DNA of 64,000 bases. Origin: Lucifuga dentata (Eukaryota; Chordata; Actinopteri; Ophidiiformes; Bythitidae). The notes under the pieces were generated by a model. That model saw only the letters and a list, made by a program, of their open reading frames with translations. It did not search any database and was not told the DNA's origin. The position numbers and the translations under genes were made by a program. Below are positions 34,351 through 48,083 of this stretch, one piece after another; positions within the stretch are counted from its first letter, which is position 1, and each line of letters starts with the position of its first letter. The stretch is from positions 111,901 to 175,900 of the forward strand of contig VXCM01000214.1 of assembly GCA_014773175.1 (NCBI GenBank). Reading direction: 5' to 3'.

Positions 34351-37289
34351 TTTTTTTTTTTTTAAACAGTATTACCAACCTTAGTCTTTGAATTATTTAG
34401 TTTAATTACAGTAAAAATAACTGGAAACTAGGATATGCTTTATTAAAGTATTGTTGTTAGATTTTATGCTTAAAAAACGTAATAATATAATAGTACAAAG
34501 TAACATTAGCTAAATTGTTTTTAAAAACAGCAGTGCTACATCATCCAAAGTAGATGATGTTTAACTTCGATATGAAAATAGCAGATCATATATTTGAAAA
34601 ATGAGAATTAACAGCTATCGCTAATCCTGTACTACTTTTAGAATCCCAATTAAGAGCTGAATATGTATATGAAACAATATTAATAGCTAAAATCATACGA
34701 TATCACATAGCCACCGGTTCACAGTAAACGGTTTTGTGAATGAACTGATAAACATGACATCAATACACCCCTAGTAACTGCCTGCTCCAGAACAGAGTGG
34801 AGAGGAGGGAAAGGAGAGAGAGAGAGAGAGAGATGAGCGGAAATAGTACAAATTTGTCAGTAATATTAAGAGAACAATAGACATTTTGAAATACCTGCAG
34901 GTCAGTCACGACAATAATGATAATGATGGTGCTGCTGATGATGGTGGTCATGATAAAGGATTTCAACTGGAATAAGTTTAAATGACTCTAACATGTAATG
35001 AATGTGTTATTTCCCTTTATTCAATATGTGTACAATATCCCTATATGATTTGGTTCGCAGGGAAAGACATAATAGCCAGTATATTGAAAAATGTATGGAG
35101 ATGTTAGGCAGCTGCTGCTTCTGACCTGAGGGAAAACACGTTTGCCAAAGAAGAGGGAAGTTAAGATTACCCTTCTCTTTTCCTGTCTTCATCCTCAGAA
35201 ATGACCATGTTATATATCCATAAATTCTAGACATAATTCTAAGAAGATTAAAAAAAAAAAAAATCAGATACCTAAAGACTTTTTCAACATTTAAGTTTTA
35301 AAATGAGTTGTCAGTGTTGACAATTATGTGGGCTTTAGTGGCTCAAGTATCTTTTGAATCATCTAGAATGCGTGTACAAGTCCATGTCTTTGGTGTGAGC
35401 TTTCAAACTGAATTAAGACATTGCAAATGCAAATTCTCTAAGGCTGTCTCTTGTTTTTTGTTTTTTTTTTTTTNTTTTTTTTTTTTTTGTTTTTGTATAA
35501 AGCTTTCCTTAATGCCTCAAACTGTCTGTTTGCACAGAGGTTACCACTGGGAAAAGGGATTTATTGTCAATAGGACATATAGTTAAATAATCCATTGGGG
35601 TGTCCCATGGGTAAAGGTAAAGCCTGGGCACAGAACATTAATTAGTCTCATGGACCATCTTAGGAATGTAATGGGGTTAGTGCTTGGAACAAACACACAC
35701 ATATGGGCCATAAATACCTTTACAAACATACCATGCACACATTTTGACTCATACGCAGGTACACACACATACAAAATGAAAAGACAGCTGTAGCATTAGA
35801 AAATAATCACAGCTATCACAGAAAGGCCATCTTGAGTTATTTATCTAACACCTATTTGCAATCTTTTCACCGAGGAATGTATTCATCAAAAGATTAGATT
35901 TGAACAGATGGAAACATCTGTTTAGGGAAGGTACATTTCTACTGGAAGAAGAAAAATCTCTCATATTCTCTCTTTTTTACCGTAGACGTTAGGCCTTGAG
36001 TAAGAATAGTGCTGTTGTCAGTATTAGCAATGAGGCTTGTAAGCCCTCCAAGTAGTTTGTAGTAACAGCTGGGTCTGACATGGAGAGCATGAACAAGGGC
36101 AGCCAGGCTAAAGAAAGGGAGGAGGCAGCAGAAAAAGAATAAAAAATAGAGAATCTTCAAGTTAATGAACACAAAGTACATCTAAGACAACACAAACTGA
36201 AATCAGGCAGCTAAAGATGGAAAAATACAGGTTGAAGTAAATGTTTCTTTGAACAACATTACCATCATACCTATTTTTTTTTTTTTTTTTTTTTTTTTAA
36301 CAGCTGAGTTAGGGTGGCGCCACATTCTCAATGGAGCCGAGGGCAATAGCTGGTTTAATATGTTATTCTAATGCTGAGCAATGCAATTTTACATTCAGCT
36401 GTTTCAAAATAATTAGTGCAGCTTGGAATATATGAAAGCTCTGATGTCCTCCATTATTTTGTTTGTTTTGTATATTAAAATTTAACAACAGACATTAAAG
36501 AGCAGAGTTAACTCTAAAAGCAGATTCATGTTTTATGCTAAAATTACGTTTAATTATCCTCAGTGACCATGCTTAATGTACCGCATGGTTACCTAAAAGC
36601 ATCATTATACAGGATGGAACTGACAAAAACACAAACGTGTCATCTATAATCTCAAAAACACATTCACAGTACAATGGACAGTTAAAGACAGAACGGGGAG
36701 GGATGCTGTCAGACATGCCCTCGATGATTCCTTTGAGCCATTCCCCGCTTCATATCTGTAATTAAAGACAGATGCACATCGAAAATTAGCATATGTTTGG
36801 CACATTGGTGCTAATCGGTCATATATTTGTGCATATTAATGAAATCTATCTTCATACACATCTTTTGAATTATATAAATTCACACAAGAAGTAACAATGT
36901 GTACTAATATGAACTAATGACTTAATCATCACTGGATTTTTTTTTTTTAATCAATAATGCTTTGTGGAAAATTAATAAACATGAGAACTCCTACTCCATA
37001 GTGAAACATCCACATGTAATAGATGCATTTAACATGCCAACTTATATTTTTCCCTCTTTAACCACCAAATAAATAGCAACATTTTGATTATGCATTACAT
37101 GTTACCACCATCCCTTAGCATGGTTTAACGCTATAGTCTCAACACTCTTTGCATGTTACATGCATAGAGTGCCATCCTGCTCATAGGAAGCCAAGCATGA
37201 CAGCCAAACCACATCACCAGGTTATATCACACACAATGATAAGTCCATAACCATAAATGCAAGACACACATAAATACACAAACACACAA

Positions 37290-37310
37290 ACACACACACA
37301 CACACACACA
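37290..37310. repeat. (AC)n microsatellite
   Basis: A short AC run preceded by interrupted ACACAAAC words. Confidence 0.85.
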
Positions 37311-39664
37311 GAGCTCAGTGGTGAGGCAAGCTGCTCACCTCCTTCCATACTGAGCCCCTCACAGCCTGTAATAGTAGAGGCTTAGGTTGGGGTGGGGGAA
37401 GGGCAGAGGTGCACAGGTTTCTGATCAGACAAGAAAACTAGGCCAAGACCAACAATTCCTCAGCCTCCAACCGTCAGCCCCCTCCCAAATCTTCAACTTG
37501 TTACAGGGCTGTGACAATCGCTTGTGAGATTGTCATTAATGGAAAAACAACGAAGTGATTTTGACCCACAACATGTGTATTTGGAGGCATAAAACCTTCT
37601 CATAGTCAGGCTATGATTCATGCTTCCTTGCCCCTTTGGAAACGGTCCTCCAATAAGAGTTGGAGGCTGGGGGTAGGAGCGGCTAGATTGATAGTGTTGG
37701 CTGAGTGCCCATGCTCTGAGTCTATCTGTGCTGAAGGGGAGGAGACAGGGGGAATCTATCTGTTGTGCTCTCTGTGCTCATGATAAACTGACTCCCATCA
37801 AGCTTCTTCCCCCCATTACAGCTCGCCTGGTACAAAACAGCAAAACTCACTGACTTTCAGCATGTTAAACAACAATAAAATGGGTGGAGAGTGGTGAGAG
37901 TGATTTAAACAAGGCAGTAATCTGCAAGGTTAGGCTAACCTCTTTCAGGGATAACTGGAGAATGTAAGCAAGACACAGCAATTATTTTGGAAGAAGTGAG
38001 GACAACATACCTTGTTGAACTGCAGCATGTTCTCCAAAACAGCTGAATTTAAAGGGACACAGTGAACCCAGATTTCAGATTATCACAAAAGGAATAATCA
38101 TCAGCCAAAAATACAATGTTTTTCTTTTCTATCCCAGAACTGTAATTCCCACAGAGCTCCACAATGGTAAAGAAAATGAGTTTGAGGGATTGATCATGAC
38201 GTTAATCCTCCCAAACATTACAGTCCAAGACAGGATGCAATACTGTGTGTCAAAGACAGACAAACACAAAGAAAATCGACAATCTATTTAGAAAAGGAAA
38301 ACCTAATCAGAAAATCTTTTAGGAATATGTCTGGTGTCTTAATATAAGACATTCCTCTTCCTGTTTCCCTGTTGATTTTATGGGACCCCTCCCTGCCATC
38401 TTGGATTTCCATTATTGTGCAGTTGCATGGGTGCCCCGGTTCTGCCACCCACGCTTCAGGTACAGTGAACAGAGGACCGGCTTCCTGTTTACAAAGCCAA
38501 ACACTAGAGAACCCCAATCGCCAGACCAGCAGACTGCACAACTGGAGAAGAGAGCAGATATGTGACTGTGATGCTAGCCAAAGATGGAATCATGATCTTT
38601 GCGTTTGAGTGTTTTGCAGGGACATGGAGAATGGGAAAGGCAAGAGACATATAGAGCAGCAGAAAGACAGAAACGTAGGAGATAGGGAAGAGGATAGAGG
38701 AGGAGTAGCTGTACCTAAACCAAAAGTCTCTGAATGTGAAAATAATACAGTAGTCCTATATTGAGGAGGAGGTGTGCAAAAAGTCACATGATAACAATCA
38801 GATCAGAAGCTGAATTGACTCTAAATCAATTGAAGTGGGCATGTCAGTGCTGCCCTGGACAGGAGGGGGAAGAGAGGGAGTGAAAGGGAGATAGATGTGA
38901 GCCTGTGTGGGGGAGGGAAGCAGAGATTGTTGGTGTCGTGGGAGCACTGCAACAACAATAACAGCAGTGTGTGCGTGTGTGTATATGCCTGTGTGTTTGT
39001 GTGTGAGTGACAGAGTGAATGAGTTAGAGTGGAAGTGGGGATGTGTTATAGCTCACAAAAGTGATGAAATGACATCTCCTTTACTTCAGCACACAGCTGC
39101 TACTGCAGCAAAGAACACACTGTTGAGATATCTGACCTTTTATCCTCCCTTTCCTTTAGTAGCCTCTGGTCAGAAGTGTATGTTTGCTTGTCATGTTCTC
39201 CTCTAATTAGCTATATCTACACTATGACTACATTGTGTCCATTATAAACATATATCTGCCAGCTGATACTCGTTTGAGTATTATTTGCATTGTTAAAACA
39301 TGATCTCTATATTTGATGGGCTTTTCCTCAGCAAATAAAATGCAACAAATCCACCCTTTAATGTGTTTTGATAACTGTTAATAATTCATTGATATTCCTC
39401 CAAATAGCCTGGGCCCATGCACAATATCATCATATAATTGTTTCAAATAACTTATCTAATAATTTAGATTACAGCTTCCAGGTAAAAGGAAATCAGCTAC
39501 AAAAACTTATGCATATGACAAAATTCAGGTTGAGACTTCTCTTTTTCGTTGTTTACTCTTTTTCTTTCATCTCCTTTTCTCTTCCCCTCCCCCTTTCTTT
39601 GCAGATTAGAATTCATTAGCAATCAAAGAGCCTCCAGAGAGCTCCAGCTCTTAATTACCTACTC

Positions 39665-39687
39665 ATTTGCATTTTTGCATATTAATG
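39665..39687. promoter_or_regulatory. Octamer plus TGCATATTAATG motif pair
   Basis: ATTTGCAT (39665-39672) is followed three bases later by TGCATATTAATG (39676-39687), the same order as in tcf3 intron 2 at 21069-21093, where the gap is five bases. A regulatory role is inference. Confidence 0.35.
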
Positions 39688-40712
39688 ACTGCAGGGTTTT
39701 GGTTGGGTTTTTGCCGCAGTGGTTTAAAGGCACCTCAGTCCTCTGTTCTCTAGGGAGGAGAGATGGCCAGAGGCAAAGCTCCAAGCCTCTCTGTCCCCCC
39801 TCGATCCTTCCTGATGAGAGCTGGACCAAGCAAGTGGGTGGAGGGGCTGTTGGCTGGGGGTGTAAGGGAAGGGTGGGGTGTGTTGGGGGGACTTCAGGGG
39901 TGCACAGGTTAAAGGTCAATGTCCCTTATCAACATAAGAAAGAACACGTCTTCAGTGCTGCCTAATTATTGTCATATTGAGTAGTTTAAACACCTGATCT
40001 GAAGAAAATATACCCTGAGAGAAACTGGAAATCTATACTGCAGAGATTGCTCACGTGGATTTATTGAGGACGGCAGCTAGTTTGGATGAAACTCATGTCC
40101 CACTGTGTGCCGACGCAGAGGCATTTTTATATTCCTGGAGAAAGGTGTGTACTGGTGAAAATGAGGCTTGTGTGTGTGTTGCTGTTTTCCTTTATATTAC
40201 AGCCTGTCTCCAAGTGTTCATTGTGAGTGTAGTAAGAGGCTCATCAACCGTGAGCCTTAATGACGATGCTACACAAACACGCAGTCGCGAGTAAGATTAG
40301 AAACCCACACTTTGCACAAAAACATATAGACAAACGTATGTAAACTGAAACAACCGCAGGCACACGCACACGCACATGCATGCACTTGCACACGCACAGA
40401 TTGAGGGAATAATACCACTAGAGACACCAGACAACAGCTCCCAGGCATCTCGCTGCCCCTGAAGTGCTGCCGTTCCTTTTATCCAATATGTTTTGACTGC
40501 AACAATGATGTCTGAACATGGAAAATAACACAATATCCAACTGTGTTTTAGATACCTGACAAACATAAGAATTAATGACTTATAGCTCAAAGACATCTGG
40601 CCAACAGGTTCAACATGATTGAATAAAAACCTCTTATTCTGTTATACAATATGGACTTGTGTAAAATGTTATGTAGACATTCAATTTTAAGAAAGCAATT
40701 CATGCCACTGCT

Positions 40713-40782
40713 GTGTTTGTCCACCCAATATGAGTTACTTTCTTAATTTTAAGAAAGTAACTCATACTGGATGGACAAACAC
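40713..40782 (-). other. Near-perfect 70-nt inverted repeat (hairpin)
   Basis: The left arm (40713-40746) and right arm (40749-40782) pair over 34 positions with two exceptions, 40724/40771 and 40727/40768. Read on the minus strand, both exceptions become G-U wobbles, so a minus-strand RNA would pair throughout. The centre is the palindrome TTAATTTTAA-like sequence at 40743-40752. The flank 40683-40707 repeats part of the right arm. It may be a miniature transposon relic or an RNA hairpin; I do not recognise a known microRNA. Confidence 0.6.
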
Positions 40783-41689
40783 GTGAGCTCATGCTGACAT
40801 AACATGCAAGATGTATGCACATCCCACGGTGCGTCCCTGAAAACATGCTCTCGCAGTGGGCTTAAGTCGACTTAACTGCTATTAGTGGAGCATTATAAAA
40901 TGTGTGTGTAGCCAGGGCCCGAGGACTGCAGCAATGTGTGGGCTGTTGGGTGGGGTTAATGAGCTGTTCTGTGACCTCTGTCACCCCTCAGGATCGCCTC
41001 AGGGAGACAGACTGAGACAAACAGGAAGACGGGGTGACAACGAGCCTGTGGTTGTAGCCTGCCGCTGGAGTTGTGGAAGGAATCAGATTTAAAGTGTTAT
41101 AGGTAGCCTAATCTCCATAGCTATGTTCACAAACAAGGTGTTATACAGCAAGCACACCTGCACTAATGATAGAGAATACAAAGAAGAAAAACTAAATTGG
41201 TTAACCACAGCAGTCTTGATGTAAATCAGCTCAAATACCACCACATTTTTCTTTATGTAAGCATTTCTGCACGAACCCCTTTTTATGCGTGTAGACTAAC
41301 TTGGTCAAAGATGTCGTGAATTAAAGAGGGTAAGTGAGAGAGAAAGAGAGCAGTGACGTTAGCAAAGCTGTGAGGATTACTGCATCCTGGAATGATCATA
41401 ACAGTGATAATACTGCCACCTTCTGGTATATTTAAGGAACTGACTTATCCTTCTCCAATACACTAGTCAATGCATTATGTACATAATATAAATAACATAG
41501 AAGAGGAACGTGCCAATGTAATCAAATACATACAACAGTACTGCTGCAAGTATGAAAAGTGTGAAGCAACAAAAAATAAATAAATTAATTAAAAATTTGA
41601 GATGTGACAGGGAAATGTTGATTTAAACCTAGAGTTTTGATGTCTTGTTTTATTAATTATTATTACTTCTAAAATCAAAAAGTTATGTA

Positions 41690-41960
41690 CTGACAAAATA
41701 CAGCACATTTTGACAAAATTTGGTGGAAGGGTCAGGCATAACCCAGAGAAGAACTCATCACATTTTGGTGCTGATCCAGATCCAGGATTTTTTTTCAATA
41801 ATGAATTAACTTTGCCCAATAGGGCGTTTTTATTTTATTTCATTTTATTTATTTATTATTATTGTTTATATATATATATATATATAATTTATTTATTTAT
41901 CAGGCATATTTATCCCATGATAGACAATTAATAGGCACAATTTGGTCTGGATCCAGATAA
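41690..41960. repeat. Degenerate dispersed repeat of teleost type
   Basis: Words such as ATTTGGTGGAAGGGTCAGGC, CATTTTGGTGCTGATCCAGA and CCCAATAGGGCG match, from memory, a repeat seen widely in fish genomes. It has no coding capacity here and ends near a TA run. I cannot name the family without a search. Confidence 0.5.
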
Positions 41961-43506
41961 ATTTTTAAAACTACTCTTTCTTATGACAAGTAAAATTTTA
42001 AAAAAAGTTAGTCCTTTTATTAAATCTTTTTTTTTTTTTTTTTTTNTTTTTTTTTTTTTTTACTTTAGCCCAGTACATTATTAGTACAAGACAGATATTG
42101 TCTGGGCTCGTTTGACCTTTGAGAAGATATATGCTACATAGACTGTAGAAATCAAATAGCTTGGCTATTGTAAAAAAAACAAACAAACAAACAAAAAAAA
42201 CTGGTGTACTGTGTTTAATAAGGCAGGAAAAAAAGACAAATTATCTACAGAAATCTTTGCAACCATTGCTTTAATAGAAAGATTTTATATTCTTTAAACC
42301 AGACAACCAGATGCCAGATGTTTTTGGATATATTAAAAAAAAAAAGAACAGAACAAAAAAATGACACAAAATGGAATTATATGGTTTAGACTCTGGATTT
42401 AGTGGTCTCATATACAATACAATTTCTTGTCATCACCAAAAAGTGCAAATTCTCCAAAATCACCATATCTCCCCCCNCCCCCCCCCCCCCCCCCAGCTTC
42501 CAACAGATATAGACTGACAGACTGCTATGCTAAGGAAAAACCTTTGTGAAGGGGTTATTTAAAGGGCAAATCCACAGTGAATCACACAAGGAAGAAAACT
42601 GCTACTGGGAAAACAACCATGTTGCACTTCTGACCAAACCCCATCATTGATGTCACAGCAGGTATTACACGGGACATATGTGTTGTGATATCACACATTA
42701 GGGGCCAGAAGTGGAATATGGTTAAAAGTTTTAGCACAAAGGGAAATGTCAAGTAGCAGTTTTCTGTCCTAAGTTATTCAGTGTATTTACACTTAAATGT
42801 CCAGGTTTGAGAAACAGAACACATTCTGCTGCACCAGTAAAGTTTTACACTGCTGTGAAAGATTAGCTGAATAATCACAGTTACAAATCAATCTATTATA
42901 AATAGTAGCATATCTCTTTCTCTCCCAAATTAAACTATTTACTGAATGTATATTATGATCCACTTTACTGCAGTAATCTTGGATTGGACATAGATGTTAA
43001 GGCCAAAAATTTTCTGTACTGATTTTCAAAAGTGCATGATGTACATTTAGTCATTTCATCTGTCTTTTATAATCATTTCTTTCTCTATATGGATACCAGA
43101 TCCAGCCTTATACGACAGACAGGGCAGACAAAGAGATTTTGTAGTGGACACAACACTGCATATTTAACATTCAGCACGGCCAGCCTTCTCAGAAAGCTTT
43201 GCAACTGTTATATAGGTTTCTTTACAAGAAAAGGAGTCTCCCAAAATGAGATCAAATGACCTTTCTTCCAACAAGATCTGAGATAGCAAGCAGAGAGCAG
43301 GTATGGGGAAATCCATCCTGTAGCCCCCACCCCCTCCCACTCCATTGTGTGACGATGCAATAAGCTGCATATAACATGTATGGTTGTAGAATAACAGAGA
43401 TGTGTTTGCTTATGTCCAGATGGGGTGGCAGCTCTAACCACCTTCAATCCAAATACCAAATATTCAAGTCATTTTTCAACATATTGTTTTTTTTTTTTTT
43501 TTTTTN

Positions 43507-43537
<31 letters not shown>

Positions 43538-43957
43538 ATTTAAATTATCATCTGCAGTGAGAAAACAAATCATCAACAGGAACAACAAAGTAATAACATT
43601 GGTGATAACCATAAAATAAAAGCACACAAAATTCAGGATGGCCTTTCGCAAAGTGCTTTTGTTACAATCGCAGAAGCTGAAAGAAGGCAGTTGGATAGCG
43701 GAACACACACTTGTGATCTGTCTGTCTCACACATAATAGACATAGTGACGGTAGACAAGCAGGCAAAACAATGACCATTTCCACAAAATCAACATCTTGT
43801 GCATCTGCCAAAACTCCAAAGTGGGAATCACAGTATGAAGTTATGGAATGTATCCTAAATTGATGACTGCAAATTGAAACAGTTTCTTCCTCCACATCAC
43901 CTCCACCCCCTCTCCCTCCTTTCTCTCCTGTCGATTCCCATGCTGAGGGCTTGTGAT

Positions 43958-43969
43958 CTTTGATCAAAG
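43958..43969. promoter_or_regulatory. Palindromic TCF/LEF-like site
   Basis: CTTTGATCAAAG is two overlapping CTTTGAT/ATCAAAG sites facing each other. Such sites bind HMG-box TCF/LEF factors. A single occurrence may be chance. Confidence 0.2.
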
Positions 43970-45474
43970 GCCAGTCAGTAGCAAAGATGTAGACTGTAAG
44001 GTCCAGAGAGAGGGAGAGTGATGGAAGAAGAAAATAAGAGAACACACAGTATGCCCCTGTGATTTTTTTCCGCCCATCTCCTGTCAAAAATGTTACAGTC
44101 TGACTAATAAGACTGAATCCTCCAGTGGCTTCCTTCCCTCTAACAAACAATTCACTGGATCAATATTAGACGGAGACAAGGGCTGGTCACAGCCACATTA
44201 CAATGAAGGAATTGTTCCTGTGTTTTTTATCTTTCTGGGAACGATTATGTTAAATATTTGTGTGAATGAGAATGGCAAAGACAGGGAAGTAACTAGGAAA
44301 GTGATCAGACATACCATAAACTAAGCAGACATTGCAATGCATAGCAGTGTATTTTCCACCTGAGAAGTACTTCCAGAAGAGATCAGCAACATTCTCCATG
44401 TTGCAGTTCCCCAATCTGAAGTCTGTGACGACCTCCTTTGCATTACAATGCTTGTCATCCTGTATTTGTCACCATGCAATTTTCTAATCATGTATTACAA
44501 GCAGCTGAGAGAACCAATACCCAACCACTGCTCAGCATATAACAGGTCACCAAGGCTTTGTCATCCCTGAAAACAACTCCAGCATGTATGCATCCACCTT
44601 CCCTCTCCCTCCCAAATTTCATCCTCCTCCTCCTCCTCCCTTTACGTCAACCTTTGAATCCTAAGGGACCGAGAAAGAGTCCAAGTGCAAACTGTCCTCA
44701 CTTGGCTGAGAGCAGCCAACAGACAGCAGCCTGCCTCTCTGAAGGACCCAGGGCTGTCTGTGCATGTGCCAGGGCCACGCTGCGCATGGTGCCGTACTGC
44801 ATATGCTGCACTCAGCTTGCTGTGCATCAAAGCCTGATGGAAAATACAAAAAATAAAAAATAATAATAATAAGGTGCGCAGCAAAATGACAAAGCAAAGC
44901 AAATATCCCCCCTTCTGCCACCACAATCGTCATAATAACAGTCACCCTGTCCTGTTTCTTATGATTATTTATAGCTATCATTGTTATCGTTGTTGTTGGT
45001 CATCTTTGTTTTATGGACTTCTCAGATAGTTTCATTCTAATCTTTGAAAACAGCATATAAAAAAAGCCCCATCAAGGTCAATTTGGAAAAACAGCAATGA
45101 GCTTCTGAGACTGTCTCAGTGTAGCCTGTGTCAGTGTAACCTTGGTCTGGGGCTGAGGCTGTGGAGCCATCAGTGTGGAGCCATAGCGATATAGAGACAC
45201 AACTCTAAACTAGTAAACATCATTTTAACATTATTATTAATTCATTCAAGTAAAGAATAAACCACTAAATGACTGATTTCAGTACCAGGCCAATCCGCTT
45301 TTACAATTTGATCTAAAAATACAATAAAATTGAGTGTCTGATGAGAAAACAAGAGGGTGTGTTGTTCTTTTCCACGTAAGGCACACTGTGGCCCTTGATG
45401 CTGCACTGTCCACCTGGTGAGATTGAGCCTCAGCCCCACACTGCACAATGCAACCGTCTTGATGATCAAAATCA

Positions 45475-45507
<33 letters not shown>

Positions 45508-47781
45508 TTATCATTAATTATTCAATCATGTTCAGTGGTGAAAATCCATTTTATATTTAAACGGAATCAGATTCATACTCTCTGGCACCTGTAGACATAA
45601 ATCTCAGCCATCAGATCAGACAAACGTGATCTTCAGAGGATTTGCTGCTTTCAAAAGCAGCACATTTGTTAGGAATAATTCTTACTAGGACGAACATACA
45701 TGAAATTTGCTATTGTCGCGCCAATTCTAGTTTCAAAAAAGAGCTTTCAGATTTGACATTGAAAATCTATGAATCCAACATTTTATTGGTAGCTTAAAAA
45801 TGTGCAATGACTTGAATGCAAGTCATTTGTTCTGTTTTGCTTTGGTATTTGTTGTTGGACGTCTGTATATTTCTTACTAAACTGTACATGAATATTACTG
45901 TGGAGGGGTTGGATGGACTCTTTGTGAGACCACTGAGTATATATCACACGGCTCTGTGCTCATGGAAACTCGCAGGCCATTCTGAGGTCTCCTGCCCTTC
46001 TCCCATAAGCAGGATAAGGACATTTAACATTAGTGCAAACTTTTGCTCTCTCAGCTAAAGCACCATTTCCAGTGCTGTCAGGCTTTAAATCCACAACCCC
46101 ACCCAAATATCCATTGCCCCACATCTTAGTTACCCCACCCTCCTGGCACTGCAACCCGAAAAATCACGACCCCAACCCACGCACACACACACACGCACGC
46201 ACAGCCATGTAAAACTGCTAGAAAAAAAAAAAAAAAAANAAAAAAAAAAAAAAAAACAACCAAAAAACAAAAACCAGTTGTAGCACAACAACTTATTTTA
46301 AGGAAAAAAGACTAAGACTATACATCCTTAAACCTCTGATTCTATTGTCCACAAGGATACACAGAGAGGGAAACTCAAGTAAATGCCTGTATGATTCCAC
46401 ACACATTTCTGCATATGTAGTCAAGAGGAGGGCATCTGTGTGTGGCAGAGTGAGGGAGGCCCAGTCTGGATAAATTACATACTTTCAATATCTCCAGTCT
46501 ACAGTAGACTAAATTCAAGGGCATCGACTTCAGACAAGAAAAGCTTTGGTTAATCAACAAACAACATAAGACTTCAGGGAAATATTAAGGTTCAAGAAAC
46601 ATAGGAAGGCTCAAAGGTCTCTATACGTTATGTAGAAATTCTACCACATTAAGACAAAATGGGTTTAAGCAGTCAAAGTCAAGTACCACTGTTAAATAAG
46701 GACTGGGCATATATTCCTCTCTTCTTTAGTATTTGTCCATACAGTAACCAAACAGACATTAGCTTAGCCAGCTAACACTAGCCTACATGTGGGAATCCAC
46801 CTGTGCAATAATGAACCCCATCTTTATTATAATGAAGAAGCAAAATAAAAACTCTCAAGACCAAACCAACCCCTGACAATGACCAACAAGGGTAAACAAA
46901 GAGTTATGCAAATCTGCACCAAGAGGGCCGTGAAGTAAACAAGCAACTGTCCAAGTGTTGTTTTACAATATGGTATTTTCGCTGCTGTGGTACCGTGGAC
47001 TTATTATCACTGTGGTTCCTCAGAGAACATGTGCAGTTATGAGAGTAGCTGGTGAACAGATGGAGTCGACAGAAAGTTTGTTTATCCAAGCTTGTCCTGA
47101 GACCCTCCAGCCTGCCAGCCAGCAATGCTTGCATGCCTGTGCACATGCAGGCAAAAAATACAAGCACACATGCAGACACAGTGCCCTCTCTCCTCCCTCT
47201 GTCCATTTGGTTTGAATTAGGTACTAAAGAAAACTCACGAGATTTCCTTTTCACATCTGACTTCAAGTGCAAAGTTACATGGGTAAATTTAATCTTTTTC
47301 AACAAATCTTAAGTTCACAAAACACAACACATTTGCATCTGACTTCTCGTTTAGAGATCCGAACTTTTATATTTCTGGGTTTTTGGCAGTTTGTCATCAA
47401 AACCTGAACAAAAGCAGTGGAGGAGCTCAATTTCACCACCATGGACTGGAAAAGGAATTTATCTCTTTTGCAACTGGTTTGTTTCAAAGTACCTGTTTCG
47501 CTGACAAAAGTGCCCTCTTCAGTAACAAAGTGCATTCATAACCTGCTTCTTTCCAATTAAGGTGCAAAGGACTGATACTTGAACTACAGCACGACTGACA
47601 GCACTACTGCAAAGACGATTGGGAACGAAATCGTCCTTTAGTGTCAAAAGCTCATTGTACTACTTTGGAAAATAACATTGGATTTTGGACAATAATACAA
47701 CTTGGATATATTAAGACTAACAAATCCAGATATATGGCATTACTGAAAATTTTCTAACAGATATGTCAACTCTGGTGTTTT

Positions 47782-47904
47782 GTTCCTCTACAGGATACAT
47801 GGACCAATGTGTGTGTGTGTGTGTGTGTGTGTGAGAAAGTGCNGTTCCTCTACAGGATACATGGACCAATGTGTGTGTGTGTGTGTGTGTGTGTGAGAAA
47901 GTGC
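47782..47904. other. Duplicated segment around a single N (assembly junction)
   Basis: 61 bp at 47782-47842 (starting GTTCCTCTACAGG, with a GT microsatellite) recurs at 47844-47904 after N at 47843. This looks like an unmerged contig overlap rather than a real duplication. Confidence 0.85.
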
Positions 47905-47910
47905 ATTGGA

Positions 47911-48083
47911 GCTGGCAGTTCAGAGTGCATGTTTGAACAGGCAATGGCTGACTCACACGGCGATGATGTGGCCAGAGGGACCCTGACTGCCATGCACACA
48001 TGCATTGCACACACGCACTGCACAAATGCACTGCGCACACGCATTGCACGCATGCACACACACACATACTCTGAACTGCCAGC
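47911..48083. repeat. 173-bp inverted-repeat unit with CA-rich centre
   Basis: GCTGGCAGTTCAGAGT at 47911-47926 recurs as its exact reverse complement at 48068-48083. Between them lies an alternating purine-pyrimidine stretch of imperfect GCATTGCACACAC units (about 47990-48067). The element could be a small mobile-element relic. Confidence 0.6.

Larger units (their letters stand above)
34351..40682. other. Intergenic DNA between tcf3 and zbtb7a, part 1
   Basis: No gene is recognised. It holds a GA microsatellite (34813-34832), poly(T) runs at 35460-35490 (with N) and 36273-36298, an AC microsatellite (37290-37310), and two motif clusters with TGCATATTAATG (36830-36841, 39676-39687). The open frames, including 39549-39965, show no domain signature. 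Confidence 0.6.
40783..47780. other. Intergenic DNA between tcf3 and zbtb7a, part 2
   Basis: No gene is recognised. It contains a dispersed repeat (41690-41960), homopolymer runs with single Ns (42046, 42477, 43506, 46239), and a back-to-back TCF/LEF-like site (43958-43969). The open frames at 43662-44150 and 46904-47305 lack recognisable motifs. Confidence 0.55.

Noticed and set aside
43662..44150. Minus-strand frame of 162 codons in intergenic DNA
   Set aside because: No domain, low-complexity Gly/Glu runs and a Leu/Ser-rich stretch from simple sequence; no flanking splice logic.
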